Source: Cudoniella acicularis
Lineage: Eukaryota; Ascomycota; Leotiomycetes; Helotiales; Helotiaceae
DNA length: 28,761 nt
Assembly (NCBI GenBank): GCA_013054445.1
Contig: JAAMPI010000663.1
Coordinates: 1-28,761 of the forward strand
Direction: 5' to 3'
In this document: positions 18,681 through 28,052 of the stretch, piece after piece
Numbering within the stretch: the stretch's first letter is position 1
Layout: every line of letters starts with the position of its first letter
The notes under the pieces: generated by a model
Databases searched by the model: none
The model's input: the letters and a program-made list of their open reading frames with translations, nothing else
What the model was told of the DNA's origin: nothing
Position numbers and translations under genes: made by a program

Positions 18681-20898
18681 TTATGAGGCTCTCATGTTTA
18701 AAATTTTATTGCGCTCGCGTACTTGCCAAAACACCCTCTCGTCCATGGCTGCATATAAGGCGTCAATGTCGACTCGTCGCGATTTCCACAACTGCGAAAA
18801 TAACCAAGCTCACGCCCAAAAGCGCAACAAATGTCATCTTCCAAATCCCGACCACCATTACAGATTCCTCGGCAACATTATGCCCAGTTGTAAGCTTAGT
18901 ATTCTCCAAATTCGGCCAATTTCTCACTGTCGTGCCACCCATATGCAACATCTTAAATCCATTCAAAACCATTTGAATCCGTTCTGCAAACTCCCTAGCT
19001 GTAGACAGCGAATGATTGTAATAAGGGGTGGTATTTCCCCAACTGTCCCTCTTGGAACCAAAATAAGGATCTTGCAAAAAATATTCTGTAAGGGTATTTC
19101 CATCAGTGATATCACCATTTAAAGTAGCATGTCCATCACGACCTGCAATCATTAAGACGCGGGTGAATTCGTAGAAAGCTCTGATGTGTCCAAAGTCTGT
19201 CATGTTGATATTAGGATGAGGCATGCGTGAGGGGCGCATTGAGGTTGCTGAGCAGAATGAAGGAGTGCAGGTGATATTGACGGAAACGTAATGTGTTTTT
19301 ATTGTACAGTAAGCAGACACGGTTGTATTCCGCCAATATGGTGATTGATGCTCGCGTACATAGCGTATAGAACTGCCGTAAAACGTGGATTGGATGAGGA
19401 GAGGTTGCGGCTCAACCTCCACAACCTCACTGGGGTTGTTGCTGCGAAGGTCTTCCCAGCGCTTTGGCCAACGTTTGTTCTGATGATCAAATTTTCCAAG
19501 TCAGTGTTTCATCATTATATATATTGCTCTCGCGAAAATTCTAGAGAATTATTTGACGTATAGAACTGGATATGTGAATAAAGAGAATGTAAATACCTGA
19601 AATCCAGCTGTCGCAACAGAGAAAGAGGCCGTGCTATCAAGACCAAATGTCGTATTGGTTTCGCTGAATGGCCCATTGTAAATTGGAAGTTCCCATTGAG
19701 CATCCCCTTCATTTAATAATCCAAAACGTTTGAGGAGGACCGAGAGTGACATTTTCGCAAGTTACCGAGTAGTATGAAGCCTCAATAGTGAAGGTTGTAT
19801 TCCCTGTTGATGGAACTCTAGACAAAGGAACCCCCAGTAGCGAAGCATAGATTATTTTGTCATCTAAAGGAATACTTGTCCAATCCTTGTCGTCTTCTGT
19901 GTAATCCTTTAATCGAGCGAGATCTGGGATTTTAACATTGCCATAAAAGTCGGATGAAGAATGTAGATATTCTCCTTGGGAAAGCAGCAGTCGGGTATAT
20001 TCTGCAAAGAGTCCGTTGCAGCAAAGGGCATAACGACTTCCCATGTCAACTTCTGATAAATAAGTGTACTCAATGGTGATGTTGGAATGGGTGGTCTCTG
20101 GGTGGGGCGTGAGGACTTGAAGCAGACCGTGCTCTCCAGGGATTCCAACTCCCAAAGCTATTGTAATAGCAATTGCGATTTTTAAAGGTCCAAGCCAGCT
20201 TCCAGTTAGAGATTTAGTTGACGATGCATCTAATTCGGAAATTGTTTTCCACTCAGCGCCAGGAAGTCTGACCAACTGGTAGACCTCTCGAATTACCACG
20301 AGAAACGCTAAAAAGGTAGAAACCATGGACATCTGAACGAAATTTTTAACAGTGACTTTAAGCATTGAAGATGGTAGAGACTTACCGTTTGTACAACGAC
20401 CTGATAATTTTCCCATGGCTCTTGTTGGAAAACTCCACCACGCATAATCCAAGCGTATTTCGTAAATACTAGTAAACCAGCTCCCCAACCAAACAGAACA
20501 AAATATGCGAGTCTATCGAAAGAGCAGTTTGTTTTAGGTGAGCCTAGAGCGAGACTTCGTTCAAATCTTGTTGATGACAATACAAAGTCGCATTTCGACT
20601 GCTTAAATTGAGGGCTGCCTTGGCCGCCGGATTTTTCCGTCACTATGTTTGAGCGACATTGCTCTCGGTCGCAGTCACCGAGGAGTAAGCGGGTTGATTG
20701 ACCATTGCTCATCTCGCGCATAAAGGGCGTAATAGTACTATGAAATGTCGATGATATCGCGATGCTTGGATGACATTGTGAAGGCCTAAGGATCTTGAAC
20801 AACGCGTCGAGGACATAGTGCTGCGCCGCAGCAGGGTTGTTCGTCAGTGCGTAAAGCGGGGTCGTGGATTCCCTTCGCACGAAACACTTAAAAACCAC
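18681..20898 (-). pseudogene. Multi-pass glycosylated membrane protein, frame broken at least twice
   Basis: Exon blocks are about 20898-20386, 20332-19597 (intron 53 bp) and 19479 to 18681 (intron 117 bp). Hydrophobic segments are LAYFVLFGWGAGLLVFTKYAW, MSMVSTFLAFLVVI, LKIAIAITIALGVGI and, at the C-terminus, MTFVALLGVSLVIFAVV. Between the last two lies a roughly 400-residue ectodomain with several N-x-S/T sites. This is the architecture of uncharacterised fungal plasma-membrane proteins; I do not recognise a named family. Coding continues smoothly only if one base is skipped near 19710-19716 (an AAA before a TGA) and again near 18780-18786 (another AAA), after which the frame runs to TAA at 18681. 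The first in-frame ATG is 20721, but coding-like sequence extends to about 20900, so the 5' end is unresolved. It lies 133 bp upstream of the NACHT gene, same strand. Sequencing error is a real alternative to a pseudogene. Confidence 0.55.
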
Positions 20899-21463
20899 TA
20901 AATAATCTCTAAAAAAGCAAAGAAATCAAGAGAAGAGACAAGAGAGGGAACATGTTCATATTTGCCAACTTTTTATAATGTTTAACGCTAGCATAGTTTT
21001 TATTTTTTGAAGTGTGGGATAACTTGGCGGACAGGGGCTTGACAGCGAGCAAATTATAGCGCACACCTGCTGATCTTCAGCGCGACCTCACTAAAACTTT
21101 CAGCCCTCTGGTCGCTAAAGCCCCGGCCAACCCCCTGAAACAAGCCTACAGAGCAAAGGGAAACAGCCCTTGGGCGAATGAAATTTAGCGCAATCACTTG
21201 TACAATTGTTGATTACGAAAGAATTCATTTCGTATTTATTTCACGATTTGGGAGTTTTTATTCGCGAGATCGGTGGAATTTCCAACAATCTAGTAATACA
21301 ACACCAACGCAAGCACGAATAAGTATACGTAAAATGTCAGGCTTACCGTATCTAGAGTGGCATATCTTACTCACGTCAAACCCTCCCCCCTTCACTTCTT
21401 TCATTAAAAGCTTACCTTCGCTCCTGTTGCATGCAATTTGAAAGATACCCCCCGGCCCCCAAA
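20899..21463. other. Divergent intergenic region (membrane-protein gene / P450)
   Basis: This is the only space between two divergently transcribed genes, so it probably holds both promoters. A hydrophobic mini-frame on the minus strand (ATG at 20959 or 20953, MFPLLSLLLISLLF) stops at the A6 run 20911-20916. It could be the true N-terminus of the broken membrane-protein gene if one base of that run is extra. Otherwise I see no gene. Confidence 0.4.
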
Positions 21464-23268
21464 ATGGACTTCTCCCTGATTGCACATGCAGCTTGGGATA
21501 ACTGCTGGCTCTCTAGTTTCACAATTTTCATTTTATACGTATGATTTGCAACTATTTTATATTAACATATACTGACTACGCTTTTAAGATTATCGGAAGT
21601 GTCATTTATGAGCTCTATTTCAGCCCCTTAGCCAAAATCCCCGGGCCTTTTCTCGCGAAAATCACTGGTTGGACGTCATTTTACTATGCTTTAACAGGGT
21701 ACCGCCATATTTGGATATGGCAATGTCACCAAATTTACGGTGAGATAATCCTTCTAGCACACGTTTGCCTCGAGCTTCCCGACTAATATTTTATCGATTC
21801 AGGTCCTATCTTTCGATTTGCTCCAAACGGTGTATTGGTCAACACAGCAACCGGTTACCACAGCATAAACAACTACAAAGCAAATGTGAAAAGGGGAAAG
21901 CTTTACGAGATGGGGCCGAGAAACGCGAAACATATCAGCACTTTCAATTTAACAGACAAAAATGCGCATTCCAAACGAAGACGGATTCTTAACGCAATCT
22001 TCTCGGATGCCGCGACTCGGTCGACGGAGAATTTTATCATCCAAAACGTGGACCGATGGTGCGAATTGCTGCTTGGGAAGAACGACAAGGAGTGGTCGGA
22101 GCCACTTAATTTCTCTACGAAATTCAGTGAGCTCATGCTCGATATAACAGGAGATTTGGCTTTCGGAAAATCTTTTAGCATCAAGGAACCTAAGCAGCAT
22201 CCTCTGAAAGACATGCCTATGTATATGGAGAAGCACGTAATGTTTATCTACCCAGTAAGTTGAGACCCAATGTAAGTATGGTTTTCTTGAAGATTTGAAA
22301 CTAACTTCAGTCAGTCAGCCCAATCCCCGTTGATGGATATTTGGGTGTGGCTAAAGCCCAGAGGTCTAAATAACCTTCTTAGACGCTTTCGACCGGAGCC
22401 CACACGGATCTTCGAAGAATTTGTAGACAACATTGTCAGGGAACGCACAGATCTTGAGTTGAAGCTCCAGGAAGAAGCTAAAGAAGAGTCAGAAAATAGC
22501 AAGAAAGATCTATTTCACTACATCTTAAATGCCAAAGACGCAGAGACTGGGCGAGCGGCGTACTCACCTGATGAGATCAACGCAGAGGCAGCATTACTCA
22601 TCCAAGCGGGTGGAGAGACAACCTCCGCAGCTTTGTGTTCAACGTTCTTCTACCTAATTCGCTGTCCTCGTGCCTACAAGAGAGTGACAAGTGAAGTTCG
22701 GAACACTTTTGCAAGTGCAGATGAGATTCAGGGAGGCGCTAAACTGTCATCCTGCCATTATCTCCGTGCCTGTATTGACGAAGCAATACGCATGACTACC
22801 CCAGGGCCTGGAGAGAGACCTAGGGTTGCTCTGGACGGCGGCTTACATGTGGATGGCCACTTCATCCCAAAAGGAACTCGCGTCGGAAGCTCTTCGTGGG
22901 CTCTTTACCACAAAGAGGAATACTTCGGGGATGCATGGACCTATCGACCAGAACGCTGGATCGTAGATGAAGAGAATGGCGTCACTACTGCCGATGTTGC
23001 TTTAGCGCAGTCTGCGTTTCATCCTTTCTCGATTGGGCTATACAATTGTGTTGGGCGACAGGTAGCCTGGCAAGAGATGCTGATCACCACTGCGAAGATT
23101 CTACATCAGATGGATGTCAGAGTGCCTCCTGGTGATTCAACTGGAGGTGGCGCACCTGAGTTAGGGTGGGGTAGGAGAAACAAAAATCACTACCATATCA
23201 GAGATGCATTCGTTGCTATCAAAAATGGACCGATGGTACAAGTTAAGCGAAGAGTTGGTTCGGGTTAA
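21464..23268 (+). CDS. Cytochrome P450 monooxygenase, 4 exons
   Basis: Exons are 21464-21538, 21589-21739, 21803-22254 and 22315-23268 (1632 nt, 543 aa; introns 50, 63 and 60 bp). The short first exon encodes MDFSLIAHAAWDNCWLSSFTIFILY, which continues as IIGSVIYELYFSPLAKIPGP. This gives the usual N-terminal ER membrane anchor and proline hinge; starting at the ATG at 21541 would lose it. The I-helix oxygen-activation motif AGGETTS is at 324-330, ExxR (EAIR) at 382-385, PERW at 438-441, and the haem loop FSIGLYNCVG at 464-473 with Cys471 as thiolate ligand. The usual Arg of the haem loop is Tyr, which occurs in some fungal P450 families. Length is normal and the gene appears intact. It oxidises an unknown small molecule with electrons from P450 reductase. 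Its stop codon is about 50 bp from the RIP-degraded repeats. Confidence 0.92.
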
Positions 23269-23887
23269 GGGGGAGCAGACAAAATATTTTTTATCACTGT
23301 TTTGCATATCATGTCACAAATAAATAGACTTTATTAGTTAGTTAGTTATTTAACCTACTTATATTTATATTATATAAAGTTTATTATACTTATTATCTAG
23401 TTAATATTTAGATTATACTATTTAATCTATAATATTTTAAAGATTATTAGATATCTCTTAAACAAGATAACATTTAAGTTAATTTCTTTAAAATAGCCCT
23501 CTAATATAGTTAAAAGTAATTATCTAGCTTCTCTCTTAACCTATCTATTAATTCTTATCTACTTACCTCTTAAGAGTATAAGTTAGTATAGTCTTTATAG
23601 TAATTCTATAAGAATTAGTTAATTCGTTATAAAGTTTAGATTAATATAATTTCTCTATACTCTTAAATCGATTATAGCTTATATTAAAATTTCGTTAAGC
23701 TTAATATTAATAATAAGTTATTCGTAACTAATAGTTATAATAGTCTTATAGACTCGTAATTCGGTAATAGTACTATCTATTAATAGGTTTTCTTATACCC
23801 TATATTAGTTCGTAGCTTTTATAAGCCGGTATAAGACATATGTCTATAACTCGCTTATCCCTATAATCTAGTCCCGGACGTAGCTAG
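23269..23887. repeat. AT-rich RIP-degraded DNA
   Basis: Immediately after the P450, composition drops to mostly A/T with TA steps everywhere and stop codons in all frames. There are short tracts such as repeated AGTT at 23335-23347. No gene survives. It is the target into which the LTR element at 23888 inserted; the same kind of sequence resumes after 25467. Confidence 0.75.
23884..23887. repeat. Target-site duplication CTAG, left copy
   Basis: The four bases before the left LTR are CTAG, and the four bases after the right LTR (25468-25471) are also CTAG. This is the signature expected from integrase-mediated insertion; a duplication of 4-6 bp is typical. Confidence 0.6.
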
Positions 23888-24051
23888 TATAGTAGGGTTC
23901 TATATCACGTGCCGTAGCACGTGACTATATATATATATATAAGGTCTCTCTCCCTCTCTAAGAGAGGAACAACAACTATCTTTTTTAGAGATTCGAGTCT
24001 TTTAGTTATTAGTTTTAAGAGTCTATTTTAGAGGCCTCCCGTCCCTCTATA
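23888..24051 (+). repeat. Left (5') LTR, 164 bp
   Basis: It contains CACGTGCCGTAGCACGTG at 23906-23923, an inverted repeat around two CACGTG boxes, then a (TA)n run ending in AAGG at about 23926-23944 and a CT-rich tract. By hand alignment it differs from the right LTR at 19 positions, 18 of them transitions. It is the less mutated copy. Confidence 0.8.
23926..23944 (+). promoter_or_regulatory. TATA run inside the left LTR
   Basis: A long alternating TA tract followed by AAGG and a CT-rich stretch lies shortly after the CACGTG dyad. The order (upstream dyad, TATA, pyrimidine-rich initiator region) is what a retrotransposon promoter would show. The tract is largely kept in the right LTR. Confidence 0.35.
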
Positions 24052-24185
24052 TTTAGTGACCTACGCAGGGACGGTAAACGAAGCCAAGCTTCACATCCTT
24101 ATAGTCTTTTAGATTCGTAGTTAAGTTATCGATAGTCCTTCCTTCCTTTTATCGACCTTCCGTCCTTCGACCTTTCCTTCCTTTA

Positions 24186-25178
24186 ATTCTATCTAGACGA
24201 CAGCGTACGACCCGACCGAACGATTAGTAGGCGATCGAGAAGACCCTGAAAATAGCCTGCGATTCAGGGGTAAGACATCAAATCTCGGCTACACGAGCCA
24301 ACTACTAGACGTCCTAGCGAACCGATATTACGAATACGGCACGGTAGAATCTTGTCCGAGACCGAGCAAGTAAGGCTCTTTCCGAAGTCCTGCTACTTTT
24401 CTTCTTCGTCCTCCTATTAGCTGCTCGGTTCTTAAGGCACTTAGTTAGGGACCTGGATATCGACTTGTTAAGCCCGGCTTAGGAAGTCATAGCGCTACCG
24501 GCCCCCTTAGCAACCCCTATTCCAGCGACCCCTATTCAGAAGCCTTCTACACGACCTGTTCAGAAGCCTTCTCGGCCTCTACCGAGATTATCGATTAATC
24601 CGATACGAATCGTCCCGACTGTCGAGTCGCCTTTGCCTTCCGAACCTTCGTCTTCTAATTCGTCTTCCCCGCCTTCGACCCCTATACTTAAGGGCTAAGA
24701 AGCACGAGAGTACGTGGAACGTGTACGCCGACAAATAAAGCAGTATACGCGCTAGCAAGCTTATTTGTCAGACCCTCCTTCCCCGTCTCTACCGACATCA
24801 CCGTACGTGCCCCCAGAGCGACGTCAGCCCTCGAGGTCTTCTACGGGTCCCTTGTCTTCGAAACCTTCTACGAGTATTCCTTCTACTAGCCCACCCTTCG
24901 TCTAGTTAGTATCGATCGTTAAGGGGTGCTTCTACTACTATAATAAGCATAAGGACAGTATATAGCACCGGTATTAGAACAAGTGCCTCTAGTTCCTATA
25001 CTACCTAGAAGTCGGCACATGCTACCTAAACGACCGAGAAGAGCTTTGCCTAGGCCTAAAGAGGAATAGCTACGTGACTACGCTGCCCTTCTAGGATTCA
25101 ACGATAAGCTAGAGAGAGTAGGTAAAAGCCTATATAGATAGTACTAAGTAAGACAAAGTAGTTATAAAGAAAGCCTAA
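24186..25178 (+). pseudogene. Relict reading frame of the LTR element (unknown protein)
   Basis: One forward frame stays coding-like for about 1 kb. It has a charged start, a hydrophobic run (LLLFFFVLLLAARF) near 24395-24440, a long Pro/Ser/Thr-rich middle and a Cys/Tyr/His-containing end near 24930-25060. It is interrupted by roughly 17 stops, all TAG or TAA and none TGA, as expected when RIP turns CAG, CAA and TGG codons into stops. I do not recognise the protein; it is not reverse transcriptase or integrase. It may be a gag-like or captured orphan protein. Confidence 0.55.
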
Positions 25179-25303
25179 AATCCTATTATTTTTAGGCACT
25201 AATTTAAGGTCTTAGTTTTAGTCTTAGTTTTAAGTTTTAAGTTTTGATTTAGCTAAGTTATAAAGAGTGTTTAGAAGACGAGTATTAAGAGAAAGAGGTT
25301 ATA

Positions 25304-25467
25304 TATAGTAGGGTTCTATATTATATACTATAGTATATAACTATATTTATATATATAAGGTCTCTCTCCCTCTCTAAGAGAGGAATAATAACTATTCTTC
25401 CTAGAGATTCGAGTCTTTTAGTCATTAGTTTTAAGAGTCTATTTTAGAGACCTCCCGTCCCTCTATA
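25304..25467 (+). repeat. Right (3') LTR, 164 bp
   Basis: Same length as the left LTR and collinear without gaps. The CACGTG dyad of the left copy has become TATATACTATAGTATATA (25322-25339): ten changes in 18 bp, every one C-to-T or G-to-A. Four further differences also show RIP-type changes in this copy, while four sites are mutated in the left copy instead. Confidence 0.8.
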
Positions 25468-25471
25468 CTAG
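25468..25471. repeat. Target-site duplication CTAG, right copy
   Basis: Matches the CTAG immediately before the left LTR at 23884-23887. Confidence 0.6.
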
Positions 25472-25529
25472 TCTTTAAGCCGATCGTTAGTATAGTCTTT
25501 TCCTAGATCTTTTTATTATTACTTACCCC

Positions 25530-25960
25530 GACTATTTCTTAAACGCTTTTAGGTTCTGCCTCGTCGTCGAAGATTAGTAGTCGTTTCTCGTAAACAGGTA
25601 TAGTAGTAATATAACGGCGTTCTCCTAACTCGTTATATTAAGCTATAAAGACGATTCTTCGTATATCTTTATAGGTGATTTAGTATAGTTCTCTAAAGAT
25701 AGGCTTGTTCTATGTCTCTTTATCCTTTTTAAAGTATAGTTTGTTTATTAGCTAGTTTAGGCTATTCTTGACTAGTAGTCTCTATATCTATATATTATTA
25801 TTAATATAGGTAAGTATCTAGTGTTCGCCGACCTCTAATAATAGGTCTAGCTTATTTAATTCTTAGTCTAAATCTTTATAACTTCTCGCTCGTAATAGAA
25901 TTCCCTACTATTCGAGTTATTCTTTATTAGCGAGTTAGAGGTCTCTTAGTTAAGCGCCTC
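25530..25960 (-). pseudogene. Diverged repeat copy A, retroelement protein relic
   Basis: This block is a direct repeat of 26310-26770. The best-kept core (25627-25673 versus 26410-26456) is identical at 46 of 47 positions; outside it the two drift with many substitutions. On the minus strand both copies share one frame containing YKDIRRIVFIA, a stop, then YNEL, and further matching residues on each side, with TAG/TAA stops. It is therefore a RIP-damaged piece of the same protein-coding element as copy B. The protein domain downstream of the knuckle is not one I can name. Confidence 0.6.
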
Positions 25961-26063
25961 CGCTTTCGTTTTCGCTATCGCTAGTATATTTATAAGGAGG
26001 AGGCGTTAGTAGACAAAGAAGTCACGTATAGTAGGAAAAAGATTTAGTATAAAACTAATCTCT

Positions 26064-26172
26064 NGCCCCGGGGGGTCTAGAGAAGCCCCNTTTTTATTAG
26101 CTATCTGCTACNGATANGGGTCCGATNCTAAGGCCTAATNATNATAGAAATCAATAGNATTATCTNGNATCN
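26064..26172. other. Cluster of 11 ambiguous bases
   Basis: Eleven single Ns fall at 26064, 26090, 26112, 26117, 26127, 26140, 26143, 26158, 26166, 26168 and 26172; the only other N in the window is at 28676. The cluster ends exactly where the GC-richer island begins and includes an odd CCCCGGGGGG run at 26066-26075. It looks like a repeat-collapse or scaffold-join problem, so local structure should not be trusted. Confidence 0.8.
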
Positions 26173-26306
26173 CGTGTCACGTATCAAGTGCCCCAGAACC
26201 ATGATCCTGGATGTCGGAGGTTTACTACCGACATCATTCCGGACATCCGCCGACGATCTAAGCCACGTGACGGACGCCCCCTGGCAAGTAAGCGAACCAC
26301 ATCACA
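26173..26306 (-). mobile_element. GC-richer island, possible un-RIPed solo LTR remnant
   Basis: Within AT-rich wreckage, this roughly 134-bp piece has normal composition and keeps CpA and CpG sites. Read on the minus strand it starts TGTGATGTGG, an LTR-like TG start, and ends at ...GTGACA, a CA end. It contains GATGTCGG (26210-26217) facing CCGACATC (26228-26235), a perfect 8-bp stem, and a CACGTG at 26262-26267. It may be a young insertion, a solo LTR too short to be detected by RIP, or an assembly artefact at the N cluster. Confidence 0.35.
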
Positions 26307-26309
26307 ACT

Positions 26310-27060
26310 GTCTATAACTATCTCTTAGACGTTTCCTAGTTCTACTTTATCGTCGAAGTTCGATAGTCGTTCGTAACTTAGTATAATAATAATATAATAG
26401 CGCTCTATTAACTCGTTATATTAGGCTATAAAGACGATTCTTCGTATATCTTTATATATAATATAATATAGTTCTCCTAATACTAGTTCGCTATATAACC
26501 TTAAGTCTTCCTTAAAGTCTAGTTTATCTAGCGTGTCTAACTAGTTTAAGGCGTTTCTAATAAGTAGCCTTTATATCTATCTATCTTAGTTAAGAGACTA
26601 TAGTACCTAGTACTCTCTAACCTCTAATAGTAGATCTATATAATCTATCTCCTAGTCAGATTCTATTCTAGTTATTTTAGAATCTTATTCCTTATCTCGC
26701 TAGTTAGGTAACCCCTTAACCTATGTCGAGATTCTCTATTACTCGAGTTAATCGTCTATAGCTAGTTATAGGTCTTATAAAGGAATACCTTCCTTATTAC
26801 TACTTTCGCTTAAAGCTACGAGTCTAGGCTAGCCTACGACTCGCTCTATTAGTCCGAACTCTCGGATAGGCTTTTTCTATAGCTTCTTATTTATCTTCTT
26901 ATAGGTTTCTTATAAGTAGTCTTATATTATATACCTAGCTTTCTTATAAATAAAGTATAGCTTATTATTATAAAGGCGTTTCTTTTATTTAACTAAGACG
27001 TTCTTTATAGTAGCGAACTCTCTTTTATTAGGCCGCGTTCTCTTAAACTATTTATCTTAA
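26310..27060 (-). pseudogene. RIP-degraded retroelement gag relic (copy B) with mutated CCHC knuckle
   Basis: On the minus strand a coding-like frame broken only by TAG/TAA runs from about 27030 down to 26310. At 26957-26916 it has Tyr residues at relative positions 1, 4, 9 and 14, exactly the spacing of the CX2CX4HX4C zinc knuckle of retrotransposon Gag, preceded by a KKRLYNNK-like basic run. RIP changes TGC/TGT to TAC/TAT and CAC/CAT to TAC/TAT, so all four metal ligands becoming Tyr is the expected product. Downstream, at 26770-26310, it matches copy A. No reverse transcriptase motif was found, but heavy mutation would hide it. Confidence 0.6.
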
Positions 27061-28050
27061 GAGTCGTTATATCTTAACTAACCTTTACTCGTAATAGCCT
27101 AGTCTTATACTCGTTTATATAATTAGTTATCGATTCGTATATTTATATCGATTAATACGTTAATATAGGTTAGTTATTAATCGAGTCTAGTAAGCTTATC
27201 TTTAATATTATCTTTTAGCCCTCGCTTATAATAACTTAATAGTACTTAAGTATTCTATCTAATCCTAGTTATAAGCCTTTAGAAGCTAGTAATATAGTCG
27301 ATTATCGCCCTAGTTTATTATAATTTAAATAGCTTATAAATAGCTGTTTTCCTTTTATTAATATCTTTAAATATACGCTAAATCTTAGTTTTATACCCTT
27401 TAAAAGACTTAAAGATTCTAGTAGTAGTCTCTATTCTTCTTAACCTAGTTAATATAATATAGTTTCTTAGAAATAGTTTAATCTATTTAATAGCTTCTCC
27501 CTAAAGATATAAAGTAGCCTAGATATTATAGACGTTAAGTGTCTTAAACTTATCGTTATAAAATCGAAAGTAGATTTATATCTAAAATATAAATGTCTTA
27601 AGGTCCTCTTGCTTCTTATAATATTTATCTAGGATAAAGACCTTAATCCTTTTATTTATCTCGACCTTGACCGTAGTCACTAGAGCGTCGGGTATCTCTT
27701 CCTCTTAGTCGGGTATAAGGTTGACTCTACTAGTACTTAGACTAATAGTCGTGTCCTTAGAAGTTCGTAGAGCTATTATTATAATACTAACTTTAAGAAT
27801 AGTATTTAAAGTATAATAGGTATAGTAGTTCCTGTCTCGTTATCTTAAGACAAGAAGCTAAGTCTATAGGTATTAGTAGTATAGAAGAGATAAGTAAAGT
27901 AATAGTTACTAGTTGTCTAGGTATAGAAGCTTAGACTTGTTATAAGTAAAGATAGACTAAAGTATAATATAAGATTACTATAAAGGTTAAGTATAAAGCT
28001 TTTATCTAGTAAGGAAATCTCTCTACTTATATAGATCCCTAAACTCTAAG
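27061..28050. repeat. AT-rich RIP-degraded repeat, probably upstream part of the minus-strand retroelement
   Basis: The sequence is A/T-rich, stops in all frames, and retains scattered CGT/ACG sites, as RIPed fungal transposons do. By orientation it should include the N-terminal part of the gag relic and the 5' region of that element, but I could not follow a frame reliably or find an LTR pair. Confidence 0.5.
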
Positions 28051-28052
28051 AT

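Larger units (their letters stand above)
23888..25467 (+). mobile_element. Small, probably non-autonomous LTR retrotransposon (1580 bp)
   Basis: Two 164-bp direct repeats (23888-24051 and 25304-25467) bracket about 1.25 kb and are flanked by a CTAG duplication. The LTRs begin TATAGTAGGG and end CCCTCTATA, which fits TG...CA termini after RIP (TG to TA, CA to TA). The internal part carries one relict reading frame without recognisable protease, reverse transcriptase, RNase H or integrase, so the element would have needed another element's enzymes. Orientation is set by that frame and by the TATA run inside the LTR. I did not find a primer-binding site that I could match to a tRNA. Confidence 0.8.

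Noticed and set aside
18763..18830. A 22-nt GT...AG 'intron' (GTGAGC...CGCAG) near 18795-18816 that would repair the membrane-protein frame
   Set aside because: It is far below the roughly 50-nt minimum seen for other introns here, and removing it would delete most of the last membrane segment.
23990..24010. GATTCGAGTC-like B-box suggesting a tRNA or SINE
   Set aside because: It occurs identically in both LTRs, has no matching A-box or cloverleaf around it, and is explained by the LTR pair.
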